Source: Hydrogenophaga sp. PAMC20947 (GTDB lineage: Bacteria > Pseudomonadota > Gammaproteobacteria > Burkholderiales > Burkholderiaceae_C). Taken from it: a DNA stretch of 64,000 nt. The notes below the pieces were generated by a model. It worked only from the letters and a program-made list of their open reading frames with translations, had not been told where the DNA came from and searched no databases. The DNA lies in contig NZ_CP039252.1 of NCBI RefSeq assembly GCF_004795855.1, forward strand, positions 1,488,001 to 1,552,000, in the 5' to 3' direction. This document shows, one piece after another, positions 22,092-31,467 of this stretch. The position numbers and the translations under genes were made by a program. Within the stretch, counting starts at the first letter, position 1. Every line of letters begins with the position of its first letter.

Positions 22092-22991
22092 ATGAGCGAA
22101 ACCCCTTTGGCACAATCCGGCATTCTCGAAGCCATCCCGGCCCATGGCCGCTACCTGAGTTGCCAGTTGTGCCTTGGCGCTGACCCACGCCCCGTCTTGC
22201 AACTTCTGGCCGAGCAAACCGATGGCCTGACCTCGGTCGTGGGCCTGGGTGAATCCCTGGTGAAGGCACTCGATGGCCAAGTGGCAGGGCTGAAGACGTT
22301 CCGCGGTATCGAAGGCGCGCTGGTCAAGCTGCCTGCAACACCGATAGACCTGCTGGTCTGGCTGCGTGGAACGGCGCGTGGCGAGCTGTTGGCACGCAGT
22401 CAACACCTGGAAGCCCTGCTGGCGCCTGCATTTGAAATCACCAACATCACCGACGCGTTCAACCACGCGGGCGGGCGGGACCTGACCGGCTACGAAGACG
22501 GCACAGAGAATCCGAAAGACGGCGAAGCGCTCAAGACGGCACTGGTGCCTGAAAATGCCGGACCGCTGGCCGGCAGCAGCTTCCTGGCCCTGCAGCACTG
22601 GCACCACCAGCTGAGCCGTTTCGAAGCCATGCCCCGCCTGCAACAGGATCACACCTTTGGTCGAGATCTGGACAGCAACGAAGAGCTGGACGACGCGCCC
22701 GAGTCGGCCCACGTCAAGCGTACGGCCCAGGAAAGCTTTGCGCCCGAGGCCTTTGTGCTGCGGCGCTCCATGCCCTGGGTCGAAGGCAACCGAGGCGGTC
22801 TGGTGTTCACCGCTTTCGGACATTCGTTTGATGCCTTCGAGGCCTTGCTCGGGCGCATGTGCGGCGTTGAGGACGGCATCACCGACGCCTTGTTCAGCTT
22901 CAGCGAACCAGAAACCGGTGCCTACTTCTGGTGCCCGCCCATGCACAATGGCCAGCTCGACCTTCGTTCCCTGGGCTTCTCAGCGGCCTGA
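22092..22991 (+). CDS. Dyp-type heme peroxidase
   Basis: A 299-residue dye-decolorising peroxidase. The family signature GxxDG with distal Asp appears in GYEDGTENPKDGEAL, a probable proximal His lies in TAFGHSFDAFEALLGRMCG, and the distal Arg region is RRSMPWVEGNRGGLVF. There is no signal peptide, so it is cytoplasmic or encapsulin cargo; no encapsulin gene is adjacent. It uses hydrogen peroxide to oxidise aromatic or dye-like compounds. It is 190 bp after the kinase gene and 145 bp before sqr, so it is probably independently expressed. Confidence 0.9.
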   Translation: MSETPLAQSGILEAIPAHGRYLSCQLCLGADPRPVLQLLAEQTDGLTSVVGLGESLVKALDGQVAGLKTFRGIEGALVKLPATPIDLLVWLRGTARGELLARSQHLEALLAPAFEITNITDAFNHAGGRDLTGYEDGTENPKDGEALKTALVPENAGPLAGSSFLALQHWHHQLSRFEAMPRLQQDHTFGRDLDSNEELDDAPESAHVKRTAQESFAPEAFVLRRSMPWVEGNRGGLVFTAFGHSFDAFEALLGRMCGVEDGITDALFSFSEPETGAYFWCPPMHNGQLDLRSLGFSAA

Positions 22992-23024
22992 ACCCATCAC
23001 CCGGTGGTGAACCGATAGATACCC

Positions 23025-23061
23025 ATACACCCAAGGGTATATTCGGGTACCTCTCTTGACA
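23025..23061 (+). promoter_or_regulatory. Inverted repeat and -35-like box upstream of sqr
   Basis: ATACACCC-AA-GGGTATAT (23025-23042) is a near-perfect palindrome resembling operators of CsoR/CstR-type repressors (ATACCC...GGGTAT). A consensus TTGACA is at 23056-23061, about 75 bp before the sqr start, with no good -10 at the usual distance. CstR-type and related persulfide sensors control sulfide oxidation genes elsewhere, which makes the site plausible; the sensor gene is not in the window. Confidence 0.35.
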
Positions 23062-23136
23062 AATATCAAGTCTCATCAAGGCTTGCAAATGCACCATCTA
23101 CAGGTGTATCGGCAACCCTTTTGATGGAGACAAGAC

Positions 23137-24438
23137 ATGGCACACATCGTGATTCTGGGCGCTGGGCTGGGCGGCATGCCCATGGCCTACGAAATGAAGG
23201 CACTGGCCCGCGCTGAAGACACCGTCACGGTGATCAGCGACTCAGCGAAATTCCATTTCGTGCCATCCAACCCCTGGGTTGCGGTCGATTGGCGAAAACG
23301 CGGCGATATCGAGGTGGAAATCGAGCCCGCACTGGGCAAAAAGGGCATCAAAGCCATCATCCAGGCGGCGAAGCGCGTACACCCGGCTGACAACCAGATT
23401 GAGCTGGCCGATGGCAGCATGGTCAGCTACGACTACCTGGTGATCGCCACCGGACCCAAGTTGGCCTTCGACGAAGTCGAAGGTTTGGGCCCACACGGCG
23501 GCCACACGCAGTCGATCTGCCACGTGGCCCACGCCGAAACCGCCAAACAAGCCTGGGACGGCTTCGTGCAAAACCCGGGGCCTATCGTGGTTGGCGCCGT
23601 TCAAGGCGCTTCGTGCTTCGGCCCAGCCTATGAATTCGCCATGATCATGGACACCGATCTGCGCAAGCGCAAGATCCGTGACCAAGTGCCCATGACCTAT
23701 GTGACACCCGAGCCCTACATCGGCCATCTGGGTCTGGGTGGAGTGGGCGATTCCAAGGGCATGCTGGAGGCCGCCATGCGCCAGCGCCATATCAAATGGA
23801 TCTGCAACGCCAAAACCACCAAGATCGAAGACGGTCAGATGTTTGTGACCGAACACAATGACCAGGGCGAGCCGATCAAGGAGCATGTGCTGCCCTTCAA
23901 ACACTCGATGATGCTGCCAGCCTTCAAAGGCGTGGACGCCGTCTACGGCATCGAAGGCCTGACCAATCCGCGCGGCTTCGTCACCGTGGACGAACACCAG
24001 CGCAACAAGACTTTCCAGAATGTCTTCAGCGTCGGCGTGTGCATCGCCATCCCACCGGTAGAAACCACGCCGATTCCCTGCGGAACGCCCAAAACCGGCT
24101 ACATGATCGAGTCCATGGTCACCGCCACGGCACACAACATTCGCGAACTCATGGACGGGAAATCGCCCACCCACAAGGCCACCTGGAATACCGTGTGCCT
24201 GGCCGACTTCGGTGACACCGGTGCCTGTTTCGTGGCGCTGCCGCAAATTCCGCCGCGCAACGTGAGCTGGTTTGCCGAGGGCAAATGGGTGCACCTGGCG
24301 AAAGTGGCTTTCGAGAAGTACTTCATGCGCAAGATGCAGAAAGGCTCCTCCGAGCCCATCTACGAGAAGCTCATCATGGACTTCATCGGTATCACCAAAC
24401 TCAAAGCAAAAGCCGGCGCAGACAAACCCAAGCCCTGA
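23137..24438 (+). CDS. sqr: Sulfide:quinone oxidoreductase
   Basis: A 433-residue flavoprotein that oxidises sulfide to polysulfide/persulfide and passes electrons to the membrane quinone pool. The N-terminal FAD dinucleotide fold is VILGAGLGGMPMAYEM. Three cysteines expected for SQR are present: Cys128 (TQSICHV), Cys160 (GASCFGPAYEF) and Cys354 (NTVCLADFGDTG), close to 128, 160 and 356 of the Acidithiobacillus enzyme. The C-terminus has the amphipathic region EKYFMRKMQKG that in SQR binds the membrane. TGGAGA precedes the ATG. The three Cys separate it from FccB and NDH-2 enzymes. Confidence 0.9.
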   Translation: MAHIVILGAGLGGMPMAYEMKALARAEDTVTVISDSAKFHFVPSNPWVAVDWRKRGDIEVEIEPALGKKGIKAIIQAAKRVHPADNQIELADGSMVSYDYLVIATGPKLAFDEVEGLGPHGGHTQSICHVAHAETAKQAWDGFVQNPGPIVVGAVQGASCFGPAYEFAMIMDTDLRKRKIRDQVPMTYVTPEPYIGHLGLGGVGDSKGMLEAAMRQRHIKWICNAKTTKIEDGQMFVTEHNDQGEPIKEHVLPFKHSMMLPAFKGVDAVYGIEGLTNPRGFVTVDEHQRNKTFQNVFSVGVCIAIPPVETTPIPCGTPKTGYMIESMVTATAHNIRELMDGKSPTHKATWNTVCLADFGDTGACFVALPQIPPRNVSWFAEGKWVHLAKVAFEKYFMRKMQKGSSEPIYEKLIMDFIGITKLKAKAGADKPKP

Positions 24439-24519
24439 GCTACCGGGCGCACGGGCGCCGGGAGCAAGCCAGCGCCCTTGCGCGCATGCGCACAGGGCCC
24501 GATACGGCCGAAAATCGCC

Positions 24520-24957
24520 TTACTTGATGCCCAGCAGCTCGACTTCAAACACCAAGGTGGCATTGGGCGGAATCACACCACCTGCACCGCGTTCGCCATA
24601 GGCGATGGCGCTGGGGCAGGTCAACTTGGCCTTGCCACCGATCTTCATGCGCTGTACGCCCTCGGTCCAGCAAGGAATCACACCGCCCAAGGGGAACTCG
24701 ATAGGCGTTCCACGCGAATACGAGCTGTCAAATTCCTTGCCATCAGGAAGTGTGCCCTTGTAGTGCACCTTGACAGTGTTGGCTGCACGGGGGCTGGCAC
24801 CCGTGCCCTCTTTCATCGCCCGGTAGACCAGACCCGTGGGGGTCACGATGGCGCCAGCCTCTTTGGCGGCGGCTGCGAGCGTCACGTCTTGCGCCATGGC
24901 AGGCGCCGACAGGATAGCGGCAGAGCAAATGATCAAGGCAATGGCAGTGCGTTTCAT
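24520..24957 (-). CDS. FKBP-type peptidyl-prolyl cis-trans isomerase, exported
   Basis: A 145-residue single-domain FKBP. Residues 1-~22 are a Sec signal peptide ending in APAMAQ. The FKBP core shows VKVHYKGTLPDGKEFDSSY, FPLGGVIPCWTEGVQRMKIG and YGERGAGGVIPPNATLVFEV, which is complete for the family. It would accelerate proline isomerisation in the periplasm. It converges with sqr. Confidence 0.92.
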   Translation of the reverse strand: MKRTAIALIICSAAILSAPAMAQDVTLAAAAKEAGAIVTPTGLVYRAMKEGTGASPRAANTVKVHYKGTLPDGKEFDSSYSRGTPIEFPLGGVIPCWTEGVQRMKIGGKAKLTCPSAIAYGERGAGGVIPPNATLVFEVELLGIK

Positions 24958-25033
24958 GGGGTCAGGCTTTATGAGCTAAGTAGAAAGAGAAGAGGAAAAA
25001 GAACAGGCAACAAGGCATTGTGCCCGAGGCCCC

Positions 25034-26056
25034 TCAGAGGGGTATCGCATCTGCCAGATCATGAAGCCCCACATGGGCCTGAGCCATGGCCCACACTTCG
25101 CGGGCAGGCAGGGGTTTCAGGCGGTGGTCGCTCCACACCTGGCGCCATTTGCGCGCGCCATGCAAGCCATGCCGCAGGCCCAGCATGTGGCTGGCAATCG
25201 AATACCAAGGCGCACCATCTTCAGCAGCAGCGCGCTCCATGTAGTCGATCATCGCGAGCTCCACAGCCTCGTGCGTCAAGGGTACATCTGGCGCCGCTTC
25301 ACCGTAAAACGCCTCATCCCACGCGGTCATCAGCCACGGGTTGTGGTACGCCTCGCGGCCGATCATTGCGCCATCGAGTTGGGTCAGGTGCTCAGCAATT
25401 TGAGCGTTGGTCTTGATGCCGCCATTGGCGACAATCACCAGATCGGGAAAGTCGCGCTTGAGCTGGTACACCAGGTCGTAACGCAGCGGCGGAATTTCGC
25501 GGTTTTCCTTTGGCGACAAGCCTTGCAACCAGGCGTTGCGGGCATGCACCAAAAACACCTTGCACCCGGCTTCGCTCACCGTGCCCACAAAATCGCGCAC
25601 AAAATCATAGCTCTCGATCTTGTCGATGCCAATGCGGTGCTTCACCGTGACGGGAATATCCACCGCATCCACCATGGCCTTCACACCGTCGGCCACCAAC
25701 TGGGCTTCGCCCATGAGGCATGCGCCAAAAGCCCCCTTGAGCACCCGCTCACTCGGGCAACCGCAGTTCAGATTGATCTCGTCATAACCCCGCTCGGCCC
25801 CCAGCTTGGCGCAAATCGCCAAATCAGCCGGGTCGCTGCCCCCCAGCTGCAAGGCCACCGGGTGCTCTTCTTCGCTGAAGCGCAGATGTTGCGCGGCATT
25901 GCCATGGATCAGCGCGCCTGTGGTCACCATTTCGGTGTACAGCAGGGTACGGCGTGTCAGCAATCGGTGGAAAAAACGGCAATGCCGATCCGTCCACCCC
26001 ATCATGGGGGCAACGGACAAACGCCAGAAGGAAGAATCGGGAAAATCGGCAGACAT
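25034..26056 (-). CDS. dusA: tRNA-dihydrouridine(20/20a) synthase
   Basis: An FMN enzyme (340 residues from ATG 26056) that reduces U20 in the tRNA D-loop. Family marks are SVAPMMGWTDRHCRFFHRL, the active-site Cys of NLNCGCPSERVLKGAFGA, and VKHRIGIDKIESYDFV, which separate DusA from DusB and DusC. A longer in-frame start at 26170 would run through a terminator hairpin and the phaB stop region, so the internal ATG is used. The C-terminal helical tRNA-binding domain is complete. Confidence 0.93.
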   Translation of the reverse strand: MSADFPDSSFWRLSVAPMMGWTDRHCRFFHRLLTRRTLLYTEMVTTGALIHGNAAQHLRFSEEEHPVALQLGGSDPADLAICAKLGAERGYDEINLNCGCPSERVLKGAFGACLMGEAQLVADGVKAMVDAVDIPVTVKHRIGIDKIESYDFVRDFVGTVSEAGCKVFLVHARNAWLQGLSPKENREIPPLRYDLVYQLKRDFPDLVIVANGGIKTNAQIAEHLTQLDGAMIGREAYHNPWLMTAWDEAFYGEAAPDVPLTHEAVELAMIDYMERAAAEDGAPWYSIASHMLGLRHGLHGARKWRQVWSDHRLKPLPAREVWAMAQAHVGLHDLADAIPL

Positions 26057-26078
26057 CAGGCGATTATCCCAGCGCCCA

Positions 26079-26103
26079 AGAAAAACCCCGCTAAAGCGGG
26101 GTT
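26079..26103 (-). terminator. Rho-independent terminator after phaB
   Basis: A 9-bp stem, AACCCCGCT / AGCGGGGTT (26084-26092 and 26095-26103), with a 2-nt loop. On the minus strand it is followed by TTTTTCTT-type sequence. It closes the phaCAB operon ahead of dusA. Confidence 0.8.
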
Positions 26104-26166
26104 GATCGAGAGAAATGACGCCCCCCCCCAGAACGCCGCAGGTGCGGCGCAGGGGGTGAGCTTCAC

Positions 26167-26904
26167 TCACCCCATGTGCAAACCACCGTTGACCGAGAAG
26201 TCTGCGCCGGTCGCGTAGCCGCCCTCTTCACTCGCCAGCCAGGCGATGATGGAAGCAATTTCGCTGGGCTTGCCCAGACGTTTGACGGGCACCGTGGCCA
26301 CGATTTTCTCCAGCACGTCGGGACGGATGGCGTTGACCATGTCGGTGCCGATGTACCCCGGACTCACGGTATTGACCGTGACGCCCTTGGTGGCCATCTC
26401 CTGCGCCAGCGCCATCGAAAAACCGTGCATACCGGCTTTGGCAGCCGAGTAGTTGGTCTGACCCGCCTGGCCTTTTTCGCCGTTCACAGACGAAATGTTG
26501 ACGATGCGGCCCCAGCCTTTTTCCACCATGTCGGCAACCACTTGTTTGGTCACGTTGAACATGGAGTCCAGGTTGGTGTTCATCACCGCCGTCCAGTCTT
26601 CCCGGCTCATCTTGAGAAACATGCGGTCTTTGGTAATGCCAGCGTTGTTGACCAGCACATCGATGCTGCCGTGTTTGGCTTTGGCATCAGCAAAGGCTTC
26701 CACGGTGGAATCCCAGTCGCCTACATTGCCAACCGATGCATAGAAGGTATAGCCCTGTGCCTTTTGCTCACCCAGCCATTTTTCGAAATCACGCGTCGGG
26801 CCACAGCCCGCGATGACTTTGAAACCCTCTTTGTGCAAACGCTGGCAAATGGCGGTTCCAATGCCGCCCATGCCACCGGTGACGTACGCTACTTTTTGAT
26901 TCAT
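26167..26904 (-). CDS. phaB: Acetoacetyl-CoA reductase
   Basis: An NADPH-dependent SDR enzyme (245 residues) that makes (R)-3-hydroxybutyryl-CoA for PHB synthesis. It has the Rossmann motif TGGMGGIGTAICQRL, NNAG, and the Ser-Tyr-Lys triad in NISSVNGEKGQ and TNYSAAKAG. The end GADFSVNGGLHMG is characteristic of PhaB. Third gene of phaC-phaA-phaB; a 180-bp gap holding a palindromic element separates it from phaA. Confidence 0.95.
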   Translation of the reverse strand: MNQKVAYVTGGMGGIGTAICQRLHKEGFKVIAGCGPTRDFEKWLGEQKAQGYTFYASVGNVGDWDSTVEAFADAKAKHGSIDVLVNNAGITKDRMFLKMSREDWTAVMNTNLDSMFNVTKQVVADMVEKGWGRIVNISSVNGEKGQAGQTNYSAAKAGMHGFSMALAQEMATKGVTVNTVSPGYIGTDMVNAIRPDVLEKIVATVPVKRLGKPSEIASIIAWLASEEGGYATGADFSVNGGLHMG

Positions 26905-27005
26905 GTTCTGTGCTCCTCTGGGTGGTGCCTATTGGCATTAAAAAATTCAAAAACCTGATGCCCATCAATACGACTGGCGTCGAGAAAATGCCGGCTTCTA
27001 AAGTC

Positions 27006-27079
27006 CCGTGGAACCGGCTTTGCCGGGCCACAGGGATTGCCCCTTAGATGGGGTCAGCGAAGTTTGGCAGGGGTGGGTC
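27006..27079 (-). repeat. Intergenic palindromic element, copy 2 (phaA-phaB gap)
   Basis: A 74-bp element matching copy 1 at 12653-12729 in layout, with a CCGGC-TTT-GCCGG hairpin at ~27014-27026 where copy 1 has CTGGC-TTC-GCCAG. It starts five bases after the phaA stop on the coding strand. Confidence 0.65.
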
Positions 27080-27084
27080 GAATA

Positions 27085-28263
27085 TCAGCGCTCCAATGCG
27101 AGCGAGACACCCATACCGCCACCGATACACAGGGCTGCGACGCCTTTCTTGGCATCGCGGCGCTGCATCTCGTGCAGCAGCGTGACCAGAATCCGGCAGC
27201 CCGACGCACCGATAGGGTGACCAATGGCGATAGCACCGCCGTTGACGTTCACCTTGGCGGCGTCGATGTCGAGCACCTTGTTGACCGCGCAAGCCTGTGC
27301 GGCAAACGCTTCGTTGAGCTCAAACAGATCCACATCGGCCACCGTCCAGCCGGCCCGGGCCAAGGCTTTCTGGGTTGCGGGCACAGGGCCCATGCCCATG
27401 ATGGCGGGATCCAGACCACTGGTGCCGAACGAAGCAATGCGGGCCATGGGCTTCAAGCCCAGCTCAGCCGCCTTCTTTGCGGTCATCACCATCACCGCCG
27501 CTGCGCCATCGTTGATGCCCGATGCGTTGCCGGCCGTGACGCTGCCTGCTTTGTCGAAGGCTGGGCGCAAACCGCTCAGCACATCGGCATTGGTCTTCTT
27601 GTTGACGAACTCGTCGGTGTTAAACACCACGGGATCGCCTTTGCGCTGCGGAATCACCACATCAACGATTTCGTCTTTGAACTTGCCTTCTTCCTGGGCT
27701 TTGGCTGCTTTTTGCTGGCTTCCGAGCGCCAGTGCATCTTGCATTTCACGCGTGATGCCGTTGGCCTTGGCCACGTTTTCAGCCGTGATACCCATGTGGT
27801 ACTGGTTGTAAACGTCCCACAGGCCGTCCACGATCATGGTATCGGTCATTTTCCAGTCGCCCATGCGCTGGCCGTCGCGGCTGCCGTTGAGCACGTGCGG
27901 GCTGGCACTCATGTTTTCCTGTCCGCCGGCGATCACGATTTCGCTGTCGCCCCAGGCCACAGCCTGTGCCGCGAGCATCACGGCCTTCAGGCCGGAACCA
28001 CAGACGGCGTTGATGGTCAGGGCGGGTGTTTCTTTGGCCACACCGGCTTTCATCATGGCCTGGCGGGCCGGATTCTGGCCCACGCCAGCAGCCAGCACCT
28101 GGCCCATGATCACTTCGCCGATCGCTTCGGCGGGAACGCCGGTGCGCTCCAGCAAAGCCTTGATGACGATGCTGCCGAGTTCGGTCGCCGGCACTTTCGC
28201 CAGGGAACCTCCGAATTTGCCCACTGCGGTGCGGGCAGCTGCAACGATAACGATGTCTTCCAT
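27085..28263 (-). CDS. phaA: Acetyl-CoA acetyltransferase (beta-ketothiolase)
   Basis: A 392-residue biosynthetic thiolase that condenses two acetyl-CoA. The acyl-accepting Cys lies in INAVCGSGLKAVML, the catalytic His in GGAIAIGHPIGASGCR, and the second Cys in AALCIGGGMGVSLALE. ATG 28263 (MEDIVIVAAARTAVGKFGG) is chosen since it gives the usual family length and has an AAAGAG Shine-Dalgarno; the frame is open further upstream. Confidence 0.96.
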   Translation of the reverse strand: MEDIVIVAAARTAVGKFGGSLAKVPATELGSIVIKALLERTGVPAEAIGEVIMGQVLAAGVGQNPARQAMMKAGVAKETPALTINAVCGSGLKAVMLAAQAVAWGDSEIVIAGGQENMSASPHVLNGSRDGQRMGDWKMTDTMIVDGLWDVYNQYHMGITAENVAKANGITREMQDALALGSQQKAAKAQEEGKFKDEIVDVVIPQRKGDPVVFNTDEFVNKKTNADVLSGLRPAFDKAGSVTAGNASGINDGAAAVMVMTAKKAAELGLKPMARIASFGTSGLDPAIMGMGPVPATQKALARAGWTVADVDLFELNEAFAAQACAVNKVLDIDAAKVNVNGGAIAIGHPIGASGCRILVTLLHEMQRRDAKKGVAALCIGGGMGVSLALER

Positions 28264-28423
28264 GAGATCTCTTTCTAGGTTGGGTATTTTCGAATTGATG
28301 GTGGATGACTTCGATGGACAGCTTTTGACCATGCGCCCGGCCAATGCCAGGCGGTGTCAAGCTGGGATCAACGTCTCGGGGACCGCTGGTGCACAAAGCA
28401 AGACCGGCGGTCCGCAGACCACA

Positions 28424-30256
28424 TCATGCCTTGGCTTTGACGTAACGCCCCGGTGCCGGTTCAATTGCAGGGTAGGACTTTCCCTTGCCAAAGGCCTTGG
28501 GGGCAGCAATTTGCTTGCCTGAAAGCGGTTTCAGCCAGTCCGACCAGTCTGTCCACCAGCTGCCCGGCTGCTCAGTCGCACTGTCGATCCACTCGTTCAC
28601 ATCGGTGGGGAACTTGCCCGCGGCCCCAATCCAGTGGCTGCGTTTGCCAGCCGCCGGTGGGTTGATCACGCCAGCGATGTGCCCCGAAGCGCCCATGACA
28701 AAGCGTTTCTTGCCAGGGAACACCTGGGTGCTGGCGTAGGCGCCCCCAATAGGTACGATGTGGTCTTCCCGCGAGCCGTACACATAAACGGGCAATTTCA
28801 CCTTGCGAAAGTCGATTTTTTCGCCGCACACCACCGTCTTGCCGGGCTGAACGAGGTTGTTTTCCAGGTAAGTCTGGCGCAGATACCAGGCGTAGTACGG
28901 TCCGGGCAGGTTGGTCGCGTCGGAGTTCCAGTACAGCAGGTCAAACGGCGGTGGTGACTCGCCTTTGAGGTAGTTGCCCACCACGTAATTCCACACGAGA
29001 TCGTTGGGGCGCAGAAAGCTGAAGGTAGTGGCCAGATCGCGTCCGGGCATGAGGCCGCCTTCGGCGAACTGCATCTCGCGGTATTTGACAAATGACTCGT
29101 CGATGAAAAGATCGAGGATGCCGGTGTCGGTGAAGTCGATCAGTGTGGTGAGGAAGGTCGCGCTGTTCACAGGCTCTTCCCCTCGGGCCGCCAATACCGC
29201 GAGTGCATTGCTCAACATGGTGCCACCCACGCAAAAGCCCAGCGCATTGATGCTGTCTGCGCCCGTGATGTCCTGGGTGACGCTGATCGCCTTCATGACC
29301 GCATCTTCAATGTAGTTGTCCCAGGTCTTGTGCGCGATGGACTCATCTGGATTGCGCCAGCTCACCACAAAGGTGCGGTGACCTTGCTCCACGCAGTAGC
29401 GGATCAGGGAGTTCTTGGGCTGCAAATCGAGGATGTAGAACTTGTTGATGCAAGGTGGCACCAACAGGAACGGCCGCTCGTAAACCTTGGCCGTGAGCGG
29501 CTTGTATTCGATCAGCTGAAACAGCTCATTTTCAAACACCACAGCGCCTTCGGTGGTGGCCACGTTTTTGCCCACTTCAAAAACGCTCTCATCGGTCATG
29601 GACACATGGCCCTGTTTGAGATCGTGCAGCAGGTTGGCCACCCCCTTGGCGATGCTTTCGCCCTGGGTATCGATGGCCTTTTTCTGCGCCTCGGCGTTGA
29701 AGGCCAGGAAGTTGCTGGGCGCGCTGGCATCGATCCACTGCTGGACGGCGAAGCGCACACGCGTTTTGGTTTTGGCATCGCCTTCGACCGCGTCGGCCAT
29801 GGCCATCAGCGTGCGGGCGTTGAGCAGATAGGTTGCCGCGGTGAAGGCCGCCACGGGGTTGCTGGCCCAGGCATCGTTTGAAAAGCGGCGGTCGGCCACC
29901 GGCGCCATGTGGGCACCCTGGTTCCACAGGCCAGCCATTTCCTGGACGTAGGTGGTCTGAATCTTCAGCATTTGAGCTGGATCCAGCTTGACTTTCTGCC
30001 CGGCGGCCTGGTCAAACAAATTGGAGAAACCGGGGAACCCGGCGGCACCGCCCGGCATCCCGAACGGTTGGGCGGCTGTGCCCTGGGGCATGAAGGCCTT
30101 GAAGGCGGCAAACGGGTCGGCTGAAGCCGACGGGCCCGGGGCTGCCGCTGCGCCTGGAAAGGCCTGGGCTGCCTGCGTCCATTGGGCGATCAGGTTTTGC
30201 TGAAACTGCTGTGCGGCTTCCAGCCAGGGTGCTTGAGGGTCTTTTCCTGATGTCAT
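28424..30256 (-). CDS. phaC: Class I polyhydroxyalkanoate synthase
   Basis: A 610-residue PHB synthase that polymerises hydroxyacyl-CoA at the granule surface. The lipase-like box with the catalytic Cys is GFCVGGTM; the Asp and His of the triad lie in GSREDHIVPIGGA and GASGHIAGVINPP. The ~200-residue N-terminal domain with an Ala/Pro-rich start is as in class I enzymes. First gene of phaCAB, 160 bp before phaA. No phasin or PhaR gene follows in this window. Confidence 0.96.
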   Translation of the reverse strand: MTSGKDPQAPWLEAAQQFQQNLIAQWTQAAQAFPGAAAAPGPSASADPFAAFKAFMPQGTAAQPFGMPGGAAGFPGFSNLFDQAAGQKVKLDPAQMLKIQTTYVQEMAGLWNQGAHMAPVADRRFSNDAWASNPVAAFTAATYLLNARTLMAMADAVEGDAKTKTRVRFAVQQWIDASAPSNFLAFNAEAQKKAIDTQGESIAKGVANLLHDLKQGHVSMTDESVFEVGKNVATTEGAVVFENELFQLIEYKPLTAKVYERPFLLVPPCINKFYILDLQPKNSLIRYCVEQGHRTFVVSWRNPDESIAHKTWDNYIEDAVMKAISVTQDITGADSINALGFCVGGTMLSNALAVLAARGEEPVNSATFLTTLIDFTDTGILDLFIDESFVKYREMQFAEGGLMPGRDLATTFSFLRPNDLVWNYVVGNYLKGESPPPFDLLYWNSDATNLPGPYYAWYLRQTYLENNLVQPGKTVVCGEKIDFRKVKLPVYVYGSREDHIVPIGGAYASTQVFPGKKRFVMGASGHIAGVINPPAAGKRSHWIGAAGKFPTDVNEWIDSATEQPGSWWTDWSDWLKPLSGKQIAAPKAFGKGKSYPAIEPAPGRYVKAKA

Positions 30257-30384
30257 GGGTGTCTCCTGTGGTTATTCCCGGCGGCTTATCATCGCCTTAC
30301 TGGGGAAAGATTCCGGCTTGGCCCTAGTGTCGACCGAACGGCTTCCAGCAGGCTGACAAGCGTATCCGGGTAGCAAAGGTTGTC

Positions 30385-30708
30385 GTGTATCTGGTTGTGA
30401 TTGCGTGGATGTATGTGGTGTTGATGATGTCGATCGCCGAAGCGACCAACACCACCGGCACCCTCCTGGGTGCCATTGTGACCTTTGTTCTGTATGGATT
30501 GCTACCCCTCTCGCTCGTGGTCTACCTGATGAATACCCCAAGTCGCAAGCGAGCCATCAGGGCGCGCGAGGCGGCTGAAGACGCGGAACGGCGCCAACAA
30601 CAGGCCGAAGCTGGAGACATTTCGGCATCAGGCGATCCAGATGCAGGCGGCCATGCGGCCGGTGCTGCCGAGCCGGACGGCGTCGCGCCGGTGCGAAAAG
30701 AAACGTGA
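30385..30708 (+). CDS. Small membrane protein of unknown function
   Basis: 107 residues from GTG 30385 (an internal ATG is at 30409). There are two hydrophobic helices (LVVIAWMYVVLMMSIA and LLGAIVTFVLYGLLPLSLVVY) and a long charged, disordered tail rich in Ala, Glu, Gly and Asp. The 3' end overlaps the convergent pgeF gene by 81 bp, where pgeF is clearly coding. Divergent from phaC. The family is not recognised. Confidence 0.6.
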   Translation: MYLVVIAWMYVVLMMSIAEATNTTGTLLGAIVTFVLYGLLPLSLVVYLMNTPSRKRAIRAREAAEDAERRQQQAEAGDISASGDPDAGGHAAGAAEPDGVAPVRKET

Positions 30709-31467
30709 GTTGTTTTCAACGGTACACCAGGCAGCGCTGCTGTCGTTGCCGTCGATCTGAACCACGCCCCGAGCCTGCAGGCGCTGACGGGCGAGCCCGG
30801 CCAGATCGCCCATCCACTTGCCGGCTACACCGGCTGATTCCAGCGCTTCGCTGAAACACGCCCGCGCCTCGGGCTGCCGCTCGACAAAGGCCTGGCGCAC
30901 TTCCGCACCCACCTCAAACGCGGATGGCCCGATACAAGGCCCCAGCCAGACCTGGACGCCTTCGACAACCTCAGCCGCAGTGAGGCCAGGCTGTTGCTGG
31001 CACACCGTTTCGATCACCGCGTCCAACGTGGTTTCCAGGACACCCCTGCCCTGCGCATCGCCAGCCAGGCCACGCCAGCCTGCATGGGCCGCCGCCACGA
31101 CGGTACCTGAGCGGTGCGTGAACAACACCGGCAGGCAATCGGCCACCATGATGGTGCAGGCCAGACCGGGCTGGGTGGTGATGCAGGCGTCACCCTCTGC
31201 CCCATCAGGCGTCTGGGCTTGCAGCGTCACCACACCGGTCCCATGCACCTGCTGCAGAAACACCGGATGAGCGCCCAACGTGTGGCCCAGTTGCTGTCGG
31301 TTGTGCGCCACCGCCGCAGGATCGTCGCGCACGTGATCCCCGAGGTTGAAGCTGTCAAACGGCGGTGCCGACACACCGCCGCCGCGCAGGGTGAACGTGG
31401 CGAGCACTCCTGCAGGTGCAGACCACTCGGGAGTGAGCTGGTGCGCCAGGGGCTGGCCAGTGGGCAT
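30628..31467 (-). CDS. pgeF: Peptidoglycan editing factor PgeF / YfiH (laccase-domain protein)
   Basis: A 279-residue YfiH-family protein. Metal-site motifs are visible: FLQQVHGTGVVTLQ, VADCLPVLFTHRSG and AAAHAGWRGLAGD, plus a C-terminal FFSHRRD and GRMAACIWI. Members correct peptidoglycan stem peptides and have purine nucleoside phosphorylase activity. ATG 31467 overlaps the maiA stop by one base (TGATG), which fixes the start and implies a two-gene unit. Confidence 0.88.
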   Translation of the reverse strand: MPTGQPLAHQLTPEWSAPAGVLATFTLRGGGVSAPPFDSFNLGDHVRDDPAAVAHNRQQLGHTLGAHPVFLQQVHGTGVVTLQAQTPDGAEGDACITTQPGLACTIMVADCLPVLFTHRSGTVVAAAHAGWRGLAGDAQGRGVLETTLDAVIETVCQQQPGLTAAEVVEGVQVWLGPCIGPSAFEVGAEVRQAFVERQPEARACFSEALESAGVAGKWMGDLAGLARQRLQARGVVQIDGNDSSAAWCTVENNSRFFSHRRDAVRLGSTGRMAACIWIA

